NCBI GenBank assembly: GCA_963556195.1
Contig: CAUVYP010001208.1
Coordinates: forward strand, 1,116,001-1,180,000
DNA: 64,000 nt
Reading direction: 5' to 3'
Source: Sepiola atlantica
Taxonomy: Eukaryota; Mollusca; Cephalopoda; Sepiida; Sepiolidae
A program made the translations under genes and the position numbers. The notes below the pieces were generated by a model that was not told the DNA's origin, searched no databases, and worked only from the letters and a program-made list of their open reading frames with translations. Position 1 is the first letter of the stretch. Every line of letters begins with the position of its first letter. This document shows, in pieces, positions 39,307 through 53,259 of this stretch.

Positions 39307-42283
39307 TTAGCGCGTTTTAAAGTTGATATCGCTTTTGTGTATAACTTCCACATTTATTGGAATTGTGCAACGAAACTTTGCAGACAGTCCCGAATGGGCC
39401 TTTTCTACTGAAGTACCAAGTTTCAGAAGTGCAGCTCTTTTACTGCCGGAGATATGTCGATACAAACTGAATACGCAAAACATCAACAAAATTTAGCGCG
39501 TTTTAAAGTTGATATCGCTTTTGTTTATAACTTCAACATTTATTCGAATTGTGCAACGAAACTTTGTAGACAGTCGCGGAGACACATTTCCTACTGAAGT
39601 ACCAAGTTTCAGAAGTGCAGCTATTGTACTGCCGGAGATATGTCGATACAAACTGAATACGCAAAACATCAACAAAATTTAGCGCGTTTTAAAGTTGATA
39701 TCGCTTTTGTTAATAACTTCCACATTTATTCGAATTGTGCAACAAAACTTTGCTGACAGTCGCGGAGACACATGTTCTACTGAAGTACGAAGTTTCAGAA
39801 GTGCAGCTCTTGTACTGCCGGAGATATGTCGATACAAACTGAATACGCAAAACATCAACAAAATTTAGCGCGTTTTAAAGTGGATATCGCTTTTGTTTAT
39901 AACTTCCACATTTATTCGAATTGTGCAACGAAACTTTGCAGACAGTCTCGAATAGGCCCTTACTACTGAAGTACCAAGTTTCAGAAGTGCAGCTCTTGTA
40001 CTGCCGGAGATATGTCGATACAAACTGAATACGCAAAACATCAACAAAATTTAGCGCGTTTTAAAGTTGATATCGCTTTTGTTTATAACTTCCATATTTA
40101 TTCGAATTGTGCAACGAAACTTTGCAGACAGTCGCGGAGACACATTACTTACTGAAGTACGAAGTTTCAGAAGTGCAGCTCTTGTACTGCCGGAGATATG
40201 TCGATACAAACTGAATACGCAAAACATCAACAAAATTTAGCGCGTTTTAAAGTTGATATCGCTTTTGTTTATAACTTCAACATTTATTCGAATTGTGCAA
40301 CGAAACTTTGTAGACAGTCGCGGAGACACATTTCCTACTGAAGTACCAAGTTTCAGAAGTGCAGCTATTGTACTGCCGGAGATATGTCGATACAAACGTA
40401 ATACGCAAAACATCAACAAAATTTAGCGCGTTTTAAAGTTGATATCGCTTTTGTTAATAACTTCCACATTTATTCGAATTGTGCAACAAAACTTTGCTGA
40501 CAGTCGCGGAGACACATGTTCTACTGAAGTACGAAGTTTCAGAAGTGCAGCTCTTGTACTGCCGGAGATATGTCGATACAAACTGAATACGCAAAACATC
40601 AACAAAATTTAGCGCGTTTTAAAGTTGATATCGCTTTTGTTTATAACTTCCACATTTATTCGAATTGTGCAACGAAACTTTGCAGACAGTCTCGAATAGG
40701 CCCTTACTACTGAAGTACCAAGTTTCAGAAGTGCAGCTCTTGTACTGCCGGAGATATGTCGATACAAACTGAATACGCAAAACATCAACAAAATTTAGCG
40801 CGTTTTAAAGTTGATATCGCTTTTGTTTATAACTTCCACATTTATTCGAATTGTGCAACGAAACTTTGCAGACAGTCGCGGAGACACATTACTTACTGAA
40901 GTACGAAGTTTCAGAAGTGCAGCTCTTGTACTGCCGGAGATATGTCGATACAAACTGAATACGCAAAACATCAACAAAATTTAGCGCGTTTTAAAGTTGA
41001 TATCGCTTTTGTTTATAACTTCAACATTTATTCGAATTGTGCAACGAAACTTTGTAGACAGTCGCGGAGACACATTTCCTACTGAAGTACCAAGTTTCAG
41101 AAGTGCAGCTCTTGTACTGCCGGAGATATGTCGATACAAACTGAATACGCAAAACATCAACAAAATTTAGCGCGTTTTAAAGTTGATATCGCTTTTGTTA
41201 ATAACTTCCACATTTATTCGAATTGTGCAACAAAACTTTGCTGACAGTCGCGGAGACACATGTTCTACTGAAGTACGAAGTTTCAGAAGTGCAGCCTCTT
41301 TTACTGCCGGAGATATGTCGATACAAACTGAATACGCAAAACATCAACAAAATTTAGCGCGTTTTAAAGTTGATATCGCTTTTGTTTATAACTTCCACAT
41401 TTATTCGAATTGTGCAACGAAACTTTGCAGACAGTCTCGAATAGGCCTTGTCTACTGAAGTACTAAGTTTCAGAAGTGCAGCTCTTGTACTTCCGGAGAT
41501 CGGTCGATACAAACTGAATACGCAAAACATCAACAAAATTTAGCGCGTTTTAAAGTTGATATCGCTTTTGTGTATAACTTCCACATTTATTCGAATTGTG
41601 CAACGAAACTTTGCAGACAGTCTCGAATAGGCATTTTCTACTGAAGTACCAAGTTTCAGAAGTGCAGCTCTTGTACTGCCGGAGATATGTCGATACAAAC
41701 TGAATACGCAAAACATCAACATAATTTAGCGCGTTTTAAAGTTGATATCGCTTTTGTTTATAACTTCCACATTTATTCGAATTGTGCAACGAAACTTTGC
41801 AGACAGTCTCGAATAGGCCTTGTCTACTAAAGTACCAAGTTTCAGAAGTGCAGCATTTGTACTGCCGAAGATATGTCGATACAAACTGAATACGCAAAAC
41901 ATCAACAAAATTTAGCGCGTTTTAAAGTTGATATCGCTTTTGTTTATAACTTCCACATTTATTCGAATTGTGCAACGAGACTTTGCAGACAGTCTCGAAT
42001 AAGCCTTGTCCACTGAAGTACCAAGTTTCAGAAGTGCAGCTCTTGTACTGCCGCAGATATGTCGATACAAACTGAATACGCAAAACATCAACAAAATTTA
42101 GCGCGTTTTAAAGTTGATATCGCTTTTGTGTATAACTTCCACATTTATTCGAATTGTGCAACGAAACTTTGCAGACAGTCCCGAATGGGCCTTTTCTACT
42201 AGAGTACCAAGTTTCAGAAGTGCAGCTCTTTTACTGCCGGAAATATGTCGATACAAACTGAATACGCAAAACATCAACAAAAT
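39307..42283. repeat. 4-monomer HOR run (F-G-B-C, 744 bp) leading into H-K
   Basis: Order: E, then F-G-B-C, F-G-B-C, F-G, then H, I, J, K, E'. F monomers start at 39,493, 40,237 and 40,981, spaced exactly 744 bp. The G at 41,167-41,353 has a 1-bp insertion (GCAGCCTCTTTTAC at about 41,295). The E' at 42,098 has no counterpart at the matching place in the left copy (between K at 11,596 and F' at 11,782). Confidence 0.85.
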
Positions 42284-45200
42284 TTAGCGCGTTTTAAAGT
42301 TGATATCCCTTTTGTTTATAACTTCCACATTTATTCGAATTGTGCAACGAAACTTTGTAGACAGTCGCGGAGACACATTTCCTACTGAAGTACCAAGTTT
42401 CAGAAGTGCAGCTTGTGTACTTCCGGAGATATATCGATACAAACTGAATACGCAAAACATCAACAAAATTTAGCGCGTTTTAAAGTTGATATCGCTTTTG
42501 TTAATAACTTCCACATTTATTCGAATTGTGCAACAAAACTTTGCAGACAGTCGCGGAGACACATGTTCTACTGAAGTACGAAGTTTCAGAAGTGCAGCTC
42601 TTGTACTGCCGGAGATATGTCGATACAAACTGAATACGCAAAACATCAACCAAATTTAGCGCGTTTTAAAGTTGATATCGCTTTTGTTTATAACTTCCAC
42701 ATTTATTCGAATTGTGCAACGAAACTTTGCAGACAATCTCGAATAGGCCTTGTCTACTGAAGTACTAAGTTTCAGAAGTGCAGCTCTTGTACTTCCGGAG
42801 ATATGTCGATACAAACTGAATACGCAAAACATCAACAAAATTTTACGCGTTTTAAAGTTGATATCGCTTTTGTTTATAACTTCCACATTTATTCGAATTG
42901 TGCAACGAAACTTTGCAGACAGTCTCAAATGGGCGTTTTCTACTGAAGTAACAAGTTTCAGAAGTGCAGCTTTTGTACTGCCAGAGATATCGCGATACAA
43001 ACTGAATACGCAAAACATCAACAAAATTTAGCGCGTTTTTAAGTTGATATCGCTTTTGTGTATAACTTCCACATTTATTCGAATTGTGCAACGAAACTTT
43101 GCAGACAGTCTCGAATAGGCGTTTTCTACTGAAGTACCAAGTTTCAGAAGTTCAGCTCTTGTACTGCCGGAGATATGTCGATACAAACTGAATACGCAAA
43201 ACATCAACAAAATTTAGCGCGTTTTAAAGTTGATATCGCTTTTGTTAATAACTTCCACATTTATTCGAATTGTGCAACGAAACTTTGCAGACAGTCGGGG
43301 AGACACATTTTCTACTGAAGTACCAAGTTTCAGAAGTGCAGCTCTTGTACTGCCGGAGATATGTCGATACAAACTGAATACGCAAAACATCAACAAAATT
43401 TAGCGCGTTTCAAAGTTGATATCGCTTTTGCTTATAACTTCCACATTTATTCGAATTGTGCAACGAAACTGTGCAGACAGTCGCGGAGACCCATGTTCTA
43501 CTGAAGTACCAAGTTTCAGAAGTGCAGCTTTTGTACTGCCGGAGATATGTCGATACAAACTGAATACGCAAAACATCAACAAAATTTAACGCGTTTTAAA
43601 GTTGATATCGCTTTTGTTTATAACTTCCACATTTATTCGAATTGTGCAACGAAACTTTGCAGACAGTCTCGAATAGGCCTTGTCTACTGAAGTACCAAGT
43701 TTCAGAAGTGCAGCTCTTGTACTGCCGGAGATATCTCGATACAAACTGAATACGCAAAACATCAACAAAATTTAGCGCGTTTTAAAGTTGATATCGCTTT
43801 TGTTTATAACTTCCACATTTATTCGAATTGTGCAACAAAACTTTGCAGACAGTCGCGGAGACACATTTCCTACTGAAGTACCAAGTGTCAGAAGTGCAGA
43901 TCTTGTACTGCCGGAGATATGTCGATACAAACTGAATACGCAAAACATCAACAAAATTTAGCGCGTTTTAAAGTTGATATCGCTTTTGTTTATAACTTCC
44001 ACATTTATTCGAATTGTGCAACGAAACTTTGCAGACAGTCTCGAATAGGCCCTTACCACTGAAGTATCAAGTTTCGGAAGTGCAGCTCTTGTACTGCCGG
44101 AGATATGTCGATACAAACTGAATACGAAAAACATCAACAAAATTTAGCGCGTTTTAAAGTTGATATCGCTTTTGTTTATAACTTCCACATTTATTCGAAT
44201 TGTGCAACGAAACTTTGCAGACAGTCGCGGAGACACATTACTTACTGAAGTACAAAGTTTCAGAAGTGCAGCTCTTGTACTGCCGGAGATATGTCGATAC
44301 AAACTGAATACGCAAAACATCAACAAAATTTAGCGCGTTTTAAAGTTGATATCGCTTTTGTGTATAACTTATACATTTATTCGAATTGTGCAACGAAACC
44401 TTGCAGACAGTCTCGAATAGGCTTTTTCTACTGAAGTATTAAGTTTCAGAAGTGCAGCTCTTGTACTGCCGGAGATATGTCGATACAAACTGAATACGCA
44501 AAACATCAACAAAATTTAGCGCGTTTTAAAGTTGATATCGCTTTTGTTAATAACTTCCACATTTATTCGAATTGTGCAACAAAACTTTGCAGACAGTCGC
44601 GGAGACACATGTTCTACTGAAGTACGAAGTTTCAGAAGTGCAGCTCTTGTACTGCCGGAGATATGTCGATACAAACTGAATACGCAAAACATCAACAAAA
44701 TTTAGCGCGTTTTAAAGTTGATATCGCTTTTGTTTATAACTTCCACATTTATTCGAATTGTGCAACGAAACTTTGCAGACAGTCTCGAATAGGCTTTTTC
44801 TACTGAAGTATTAAGTTTCAGAAGTGCAGCTCTTGTACTGCCGGAGATATGTCGATACAAACTGAATACGCAAAACATCAACAAAATTTAGCGCGTTTTA
44901 AAGTTGATATCGCTTTTGTTTATAACTCTCACATTTATTCGAATTGTGCAACGAAACTTTGCAGACAGTCGCGGAGACACATTTCCTACTGAAGTACCAA
45001 GTTTCAGAAGTGCAGCTCTTGTACTGCCGGAGATATGTCGATACAAACTTAATACGCAAAACATCAACAAAATTTAGCGCGTTTTAAAGTTGATATTGCT
45101 TTTGTGTATAACTTCCACATTTATTGGAATTGTGCAACGAAACTTTGCAGACCGTCCCGAATGGGCCTTTTCTACTGAAGTACCAAGTTTCAGAAGTGCA

Positions 45201-46747
45201 GCTTTTTTACTGCCGGAGATATGTCGATACAAACTGAATACGCAAAACATCAACAAAATTTAGCGCGTTTTAAAGTTGATATCGCTTTTGTTTATAACTT
45301 CAACATTTATTCGAATTGTGACACGAAACTTTGTAGACAGTCGCGGAGACACATTTCCTACTGAAGTACCAAGTTTCAGAAGTGCAGCTCTTGTACTGCC
45401 GGAGATATGTCGATACAAACTGAATACGCAAAACATCAACAAAATTTAGCGCGTTTTAAAGTTGATATCGCTTTTGTTAATAACTTCCACATTTATTCGA
45501 ATTGTGCAACAAAACTTTGCTGACAGTCGCGGAGACACATGTTCTACTGAAGTACAGAGTTTCAGAAGTGCAGCTCTTGTACTGCCGGAGATATGTCGAT
45601 ACAAACTGAATACGCAAAACATCAACAAAATTTAGCGCGTTTTAAAGTTGATATCGCTTTTGTTTATAACTTCCACATTTATTCGAATTGTGCAACGAAA
45701 CTTTGCAGACAGTCTCGAATAGGCCTTGTCTACTGAAGTACCAAGTTTCAGAAGTGCAGCTCTTGTACTTCCGGAGATCGGTCGATACAAACTGAATACG
45801 CAAAACATCAACAAAATTTAGCGCGTTTTAAAGTTGATATCGCTTTTGTGTATAACTTCCACATTTATTCGAATTGTGCAACGAAACTTTGCAGACAGTC
45901 TCGAATAGGCCTTTTCTACTGAAGTACCAAGTTTCAGAAGTGCAGCTCTTGTACTGCCGGAGATATGTCGATACAAACTGAATACGCAAAACATCAACAT
46001 AATTCAGCGCGTTTTAAAGTTGATATCGCTTTTGTTTATAACTTCCACATTTATTCGAATTGTGCAACGAAACTTTGCAGACAGTCTCGAATAGGCCTTG
46101 TCTACTAAAGTACCAAGTTTCAGAAGTGCAGCCTTTGTACTGCCGAAGATATGTCGATACAAACTGAATACGCAAAACATCAACAAAATTTAGCGCGTTT
46201 TAAAGTTGATATCGCTTTTGTTTATAACTTCCACATTTATTCGAATTGTGCAACGAGACTTTGCAGACAGTCTCGAATAAGCCTTGTCTACTGAAGTACG
46301 AAGTTTCAGAAGTGCAGCTCTTGTACTGCCGGAGATATGTCGATACAAACTGAATACGCAAAACATCAACCAAATTTAGCGCGTTTTAAAGTTGATATCG
46401 CTTTTGTTTATAACTTCCACATTTATTCGAATTGTGTAACGAAACTTTGCAGACAGTCTCGAATAGGCCTTGTCTACTGAAGTACTAAGTTTCAGAAGTG
46501 CAGCTCTTGTACTTCCGGAGATATGTCGATACAAACTGAATACGCAAAACATCAACAAAATTTTGCGCGTTTTAAAGTTGATATCGCTTTTGTTTATAAC
46601 TTCCACATTTATTCGAATTTTGCAACGAAACTTTGCAGACAGTCTCAAATGAGCGTTTTCTACTGACGTACCAAGTTTCAGAAGTGCAGCTTTTGTACTG
46701 CCAGAGATATCGCGATACAAACTGAATACGCAAAACATCAACAAAAT
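42284..46747. repeat. Long HOR block, copy 2 (24 monomers)
   Basis: Same 24-monomer order as 11,782-16,245 at a constant offset of 30,502 bp, including F' with GATATCCCTTTT, M2 with the 10-bp palindrome, the T monomer and the D' monomer. Differences are scattered substitutions. The G monomer at 44,516 is a normal G, where copy 1 has an A/G mosaic at 14,014. Confidence 0.83.
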
Positions 46748-49166
46748 TTAGCGCGTTTTAAAGTTGATATCGCTTTTGTGTATAACTTCCACATTTATTC
46801 GAATTGTGCAACGAAACTTTGCAGACAGTCCCGAATGGGCCTTTTCTACTGAAGTACCAAGTTTCAGAAGTGCAGCTCTTTTACTGCCGGAGATATGTCG
46901 ATACAAACTGAATACGCAAAACATCAACAAAATTTAGCGCGTTTTAAAGTTGATATCGCTTTTGTTTATAACTTCAACATTTATTCGAATTGTGACACGA
47001 AACTTTGTAGACAGTCGCGGAGACACATTTTCTTACTGAAGTACCAAGTTTCAGAAGTGCAGCTCTTGTACTGCCGGAGATATGTCGATACAAACTGAAT
47101 ACGCAAAACATCAACAAAATTTAGCGCGTTTTAAAGTTGATATCGCTTTTGTTAATAACTTCCACATTTATTCGAATTGTGCAACAAAACTTTGCTGACA
47201 GTCGCGGAGACACATGTTCTACTGAAGTACGAAGTTTCAGAAGTGCAGCTCTTGTACTGCCGCAGATATGTCGATACAAACTGAATACGCAAAACATCAA
47301 CAAAATTTAGCGCGTTTTAAAGTTGATATCGCTTTTGTTTATAACTTCCACATTTATTCGAATTGTGCAACGAAACTTTGCAGACAGTCTCGAATAGGCC
47401 TTGTCTACTGAAGTACTAAGTTTCAGAAGTGCAGCTCTTGTACTTCCGGAGATCGGTCGATACAAACTGAATACGCAAAACATCAACAAAATTTAGCGCG
47501 TTTTAAAGTTGATATCGCTTTTGTGTATAACTTCCACATTTATTCGAATTGTGCAACGAAACTTTGCAGAAAGTCTCGAATAGGCCTTTTCTACTGAAGT
47601 ACCAAGTTTCAGAAGTGCAGCTCTTGTACTGCCGGAGATATGTCGATACAAACTGAATACGCAAAACATCAACATAATTTAGCGCGTTTTAAAGTTGATA
47701 TCGCTTTTGTTTATAACTTCCACATTTATTCGAATTGTGCAACGAAACTTTGCAGACAGTCTCGAATAGGCCTTGTCTACTGAAGTACTAAGTTTCAGAA
47801 GTGCAGCTCTTGTACTTCCGGAGATATGTCGATACAAACTGAATACGCAAAACATCAACAAAATTTTGCGCGTTTTAAAGTTGATATCGCTTTTGTTTAT
47901 AACTTCCACATTTATTCGAATTGTGCAACGAAACTTTGCAGACAGTCTCAAATAGGCGTTTTCTACTGAAGTACCAAGTTTCAGAAGTGCAGCTTTTGTA
48001 CTGCCAGAGATATCGCGATACAAACTGAATACGCAAAACATCAACAAAATTTAGCGCGTTTTAAAGTTGATATCGCTTTTGTGTATAACTTCCACATTTA
48101 TTCGAATTGTGCAACGAAACTTTGCAGACAGTCCCGAATGGGCCTTTTCTACTGAAGTACCAAGTTTCAGAAGTGCAGCTCCTTTACTGCCGGAGATATG
48201 TCGATACAAACTGAATACGCAAAACATCAACAAAATTTAGCGCGTTTTAAAGTTTATATCGCTTTTGTTTATAACTTCAACATTTATTCGAATTGTGACA
48301 CGAAACTTTGTAGACAGTCGCGGAGACACATTTCCTACTGAAGTACCAAGTTTCAGAAGTGCAGCTCTTGTACTGCCGGAGATATGTCGATACAAACTGA
48401 ATACGCAAAACATCAACAAAATTTAGCGCGTTTTAAAGTTGATATCGCTTTTGTTAATAACTTCCACATTTATTCGAATTGTGCAACAAAACTTTGCTGA
48501 CAGTCGCGGAGACACATGTTCTACTGAAGTACGAAGTTTCAGAAGTGCAGCTCTTGTACTGCCGAAGATATGTCGATACAAACTGAATACGCAAAACATC
48601 AACAAAATTTAGCGCGTTTTAAAGTTGATATCGCTTTTGTTTATAACTTCCACATTTATTCGAATTGTGCAACGAGACTTTGCAGACAGTCTCGAATAAG
48701 CCTTGTCTACTGAAGTACGAAGTTTCAGAAGTGCAGCTCTTGTACTTCCGGAGATCGGTCGATACAAACTGAATACGCAAAACATCAACAAAATTTAGCG
48801 CGTTTTAAAGTTGATATCGCTTTTGTTTATAACTTCCACATTTATTCGAATTGTGTAACGAAACTTTGCAGACAGTCTCGAATAGGCCTTGTCTACTGAA
48901 GTACTAAGTTTCAGAAGTGCAGCTCTTGTACTTCCGGAGATATGTCGATACAAACTGAATACGCAAAACATCAACAAAATTTTGCGCGTTTTAAAGTTGA
49001 TATCGCTTTTGTTTATAACTTCCACATTTATTCGAATTGTGCAACGAAACTTTGCAGACAGTCTCAAATGTGCGTTTTCTACTGAAGTACCAAGTTTCAG
49101 AAGTGCAGCTTTTGTACTGCCAGAGATATCGCGATACAAACTGAATACGCAAAACATCAACCAAAT
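46748..49166. repeat. 7-monomer expansion inside long HOR copy 2
   Basis: Thirteen monomers absent from copy 1: E', F, G, H, I, L, M2, then E', F, G, K/H chimera, L, M2. The two rounds start at 46,748 and 48,051, 1,303 bp apart (7 x 186 plus a 1-bp insertion at about 47,031 in ACATTTTCTTACTG). The K/H monomer at 48,609 has the K-type CAACGAGACTTTGC and AATAAGCC on the left and the H-type CTTCCGGAGATCGGTC on the right. Confidence 0.8.
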
Positions 49167-51771
49167 TTAGCGCGTTTTAAAGTTGATATCGCTTTTGTGT
49201 ATAACTTCCACATTTATTCGAATTGTGCAACGAAACTTTGCAGACAGTCTCGAATAGGCGTTTTCTACTGAAGTACCAAGTTTCAGAAGTGCAGCTCTTG
49301 TACTGCTGGAGATATGTCGATACAAACTGAATACGCAAAACATCAACAAAATTTAGCGCGTTTTAAAGTTGATATCGCTTTTGTTTATAACTTCCACATT
49401 TATTCGAATTGTGCAACGAAACTTTGCAGAGAGTCCTGAATGGGCCTTTACTACTGAAGTACCAAGTTTCAGAAGTGCAGCTCTTGTACTGCCGGAGATA
49501 TGTCGATACAAACTGAATACGCAAAACATCAACAAAATTTAGCGCGTTTTAAAGTTGATATCGCTTTTGTTCATAACTTCCACATTTATTCGAATTGTGC
49601 AACGAAACTTTGCAGACAGTCGCGGAGACCCATGTTCTACTGAAGTACCAAGTTTCAGAAGTGCAGCTTTTGTACTGCCGGAGATATGTCGATACAAACT
49701 GAATACGCAAAACATCAACAAAATTTAACGCGTTTTAAAGTTGATATCGCTTTTGTTTATAACTTCCACATTTATTCGAATTGTGCAACGAAACTTTGCA
49801 GACAGTCTCGAATAGGCCTTGTCTACTGAAGTACCAAGTTTCAGAAGTGCAGCTCTTGTACTGCCGGAGATATCTCGATACAAACTGAATACGCAAAACA
49901 TCAGCAAAATTTAGCGCGTTTTAAAGTTGATATCGCTTTTGTTTATAACTTCCACATGTATTCGAATTGTGCAACGAAACTTTGCAGACAGTCGCAGAGA
50001 CACATTTCCTACTGAAGTACCAAGTGTCAGAAGTGCAGATCTTGTACTGCCGGAGATATGTCGATACAAACTGAATACGCAAAACATCAACAAAATTTAG
50101 CGCGTTTTAAAGTTGATATCGCTTTTGTTTATAACTTCCACATTTATTCGAATTGTGCAACGAAACTTTGCAGACAGTCTCGAATAGGCCCTTACTACTG
50201 AAGTACCAAGTTTCGGAAGTGCAGCTCTTGTACTGCCGGAGATATGTCGATACAAACTGAATACGAAAAACATCAACAAAATTTAGCGCGTTTTAAAGTT
50301 GATATCGCTTTTGTTTATAACTTCCACATTTATTCGAATTGTGCAACGAAACTTTGCAGACAGTCGCGGAGACACATTACTTACTGAAGTACGAAGTTTC
50401 AGAAGTGCAGCTCTTGTACTGCCGGAGATATGTCGATACAAACTGAATACGCAAAACATCAACAAAATTTAGCGCGTTTTAAAGTTGATATCGCTTTTGT
50501 TTATAACTTCCACATTTATTCGAATTGTGCAACGAAACTTTGCAGACAGTCTCAAATAGGCCTTGTCTACTGAAGTACTAAGTTTCAGAAGTGCAGCTCT
50601 TGCACTTCCGGAGATATGTCGATACAAACTGAATACGCAAAACATCAACAAAATTTTGCACGTTTTAAAGTTGATATCGCTTTTGTTTATAACTTCCACA
50701 TTTATTCGAATTGTGCAACGAAACTTTGCAGACAGTCTCAAATGGGCGTTTTGCTACTGAAGTACCAAGTTTCAGAAGTGCAGCTTTTGTACTGCCAGAG
50801 ATATCGCCATACAAACTGAATACGCAAAACATCAACAAAATTTAGCGCGTTTTAAAGTTGATATCGCTTTTGTGTATAACTTCCACATTTATTCGAATTG
50901 TGCAACGAAACTTTGCAGACAGTCTCGAATAGGCGTTTTCTACTGAAGTACCAAGTTTCAGAAGTGCAGCTCTTGTACTGCCGGAGATATGTCGATACAA
51001 ACTGAATACGCAAAACATCAACAAAATTTAGCGCGTTTTAAAGTTGATATCGCTTTTGTTTATAACTTCCACATTTATTCGAATTGTGCAACGAAACTTT
51101 GCAGACAGTCCTGAATGGGCCTTTTCTACTGGAGTACTAAGTTTCAGAAGTGCAGCTCTTGTACTGCCGGAGATATGTCGATACAAACTGAATACGCAAA
51201 ACATCAACAAAATTTAGCGCGTTTTAAAGTTGATATCGCTTTTGTTCATAACTTCCACATTTATTCGAATTGTGCAACGAAACTTTGCAGACAGTCGCGG
51301 AGACACATTTTCTACTGAAGTACCAAGTTTCAGAAGTGCAGCTCTTGTACTGCCGGAGATATGTCGATACAAACTGAATACGCAAAACATCAACAAAATT
51401 TAGCGCGTTTCAAAGTTGATATCGCTTTTGTTTATAACTTCCACATTTATTCGAATTGTGCAACGAAACTGTGCAGACAGTCGCGGAGACCCATGTTCTA
51501 CTGAAGTACCAAGTTTCAGAAGTGCAGCTTTTGTACTGCCGGAGATATGTCGATACAAACTGAATACGCAAAACATCAACAAAATTTAACGCGTTTTGAA
51601 GTTGATATCGCTTTTGTTTATAACTTCCACATTTATTCGAATTGTGCAACGAAACTTTGCAGACAGTCTCGAATAGGCCTTGTCTACTGAAGTACCAAGT
51701 TTCAGAAGTGCAGCTCTTGTACTGCCGGAGATTTCTCGATACAAACTGAATACTCAAAACATCAGCAAAAT
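49167..51771. repeat. HOR block with M2/P/Q types, copy 2
   Basis: Order: I2, E'', N2/P chimera, Q, A', B', C, L, M2, I2, E'', N2, P, Q. It matches 16,246-18,664 at +32,921 bp, including the private 1-bp insertion in M2 (50,753). N2/P at 49,539 has GTTCATAAC on the left and GAGACCCATGTTC on the right. Copy 1 has separate N2 and P monomers there but lacks the A'. Confidence 0.8.
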
Positions 51772-52515
51772 TTAGCGCGTTTTAAAGTTGATATCGCTTT
51801 TGTTTATAACTTCCACATTTATTCGAATTGTGCAACGAAACTTTGCAGACAGTCTCGAATAGGCGTTTTCTACTGAAGTACCAAGTTTCAGAAGTGCAGC
51901 TCTTGTACTGCCGGAGATATGTCGATACAAACTGAATACGCAAAACATCAACAAAATTTAGCGCGTTTTAAAGTTGATATCGCTTTTGTTTATAACTTCC
52001 ACATTTAATTGAATTGTGCAACGAAACTTTGCAGACAGTCCTGAATGGGCCTTTTCTACTGAAGTACCAAGTTTCAGAAGTGCAGCTCTTGTACTGCCGG
52101 AGATATGTCGATACAAACTGAATACGCAAAACATCAACAAAATTTAACGCGTTTTAAAGTTCATATCGCTTTTGTTTATAACTTGCAGATTTATTCGCAT
52201 TGTGCAACGAAACTTTGCAGATAGTCTCTAATAGGCCTTGTCTACTGAAGTACCCAGTTTCAGAAGTGCAGCTCTTTTACTGCCGGAGATATCTCGATAC
52301 AAACTGAATACGCAAAACATCAGCAAAATTTAGCGCGTTTTAAAGTTGATATCGCTTTTGTTATTAACTTCCACATTTATTCGAATTGTGCAACGAAACT
52401 TTGCAGACAGTCTCGAATAGGCCCTAGCTACTGAAGTACCAAGTTTCAGAAGTGCAGCTCTTGTACTGCCGGAGATATGTCGATACAAACTGAATACGCA
52501 AAACATCAACAAAAT
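51772..52515. repeat. Divergent monomers I2, E-like, Q-like, B-like
   Basis: Four monomers with an unusual number of private changes. The E-like unit (51,958) has CATTTAATTGAATTG. The Q-like unit (52,144) has GTTCATATC, CTTGCAGATTTATTCGCATTG (core palindrome broken), AGATAGTCTCTAATAGG and TACCCAG. The B-like unit (52,330) has GTTATTAAC and CCCTAGCTAC. The 186-bp length is kept throughout. Confidence 0.8.
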
Positions 52516-53259
52516 TTAGCGCGTTTTAAAGTTGATATCGCTTTTGTTTATAACTTCCACATTTATTCGAATTGTGCAACAAAACTTTGCAGACAGTCGC
52601 GGAGACACATTTCCTACTCAAGTACCAAGTGTCAGAAGTGCAGATCTTGTACTGCCGGAGATATGTCGATACAAACTGAATACGCAAAACATCAACAAAA
52701 TTTAGCGCGTTTTAAAGTTGATATCGCTTTTGTTTATAACTTCCACATTTATTCGAATTGTGCAACGAAACTTTGCAGACAGTCTCGAATAGGCGTTTTC
52801 TACTGAAGTACCAAGTTTCAGAAGTGCAGCTCTTGTACTGCCGGAGATATGTCGATACAAACTGAATACGCAAAACATCAACAAAATTTAGCGCGTTTTA
52901 AAGTTGATATCGCTTTTGTTTATAACTTCCACATTTATTCGAATTGTGCAACAAAACTTTGCAGACAGTCGCGGAGACACATTTCCTACTGAAGTACCAA
53001 GTGTCAGAAGTGCAGATCTTGTACTGCCGGAGATATGTCGATACAAACTGAATACGCAAAACATCAACAAAATTTAGCGCGTTTTAAAGTTGATATCGCT
53101 TTTGTTTATAACTTCCACATTTATTCGAATTGTGCAACGAAACTTTGCAGACAGTCTCGAATAGGCGTTTTCTACTGAAGTACCAAGTTTCAGAAGTGCA
53201 GCTCTTGTACTGCCGGAGATATGTCGATACAAACTGAATACGCAAAACATCAACAAAAT
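52516..53259. repeat. 2-monomer HOR run (A'-I2, 372 bp)
   Basis: A' and I2 alternate twice (52,516, 52,702, 52,888, 53,074), giving a 372-bp period. A' has GTGTCAGAAGTGCAGATCTTG and a Y cassette. I2 has AGGCGTTTTC. The first A' has CTACTCAAGTACC in place of CTACTGAAGTACC. Confidence 0.83.
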
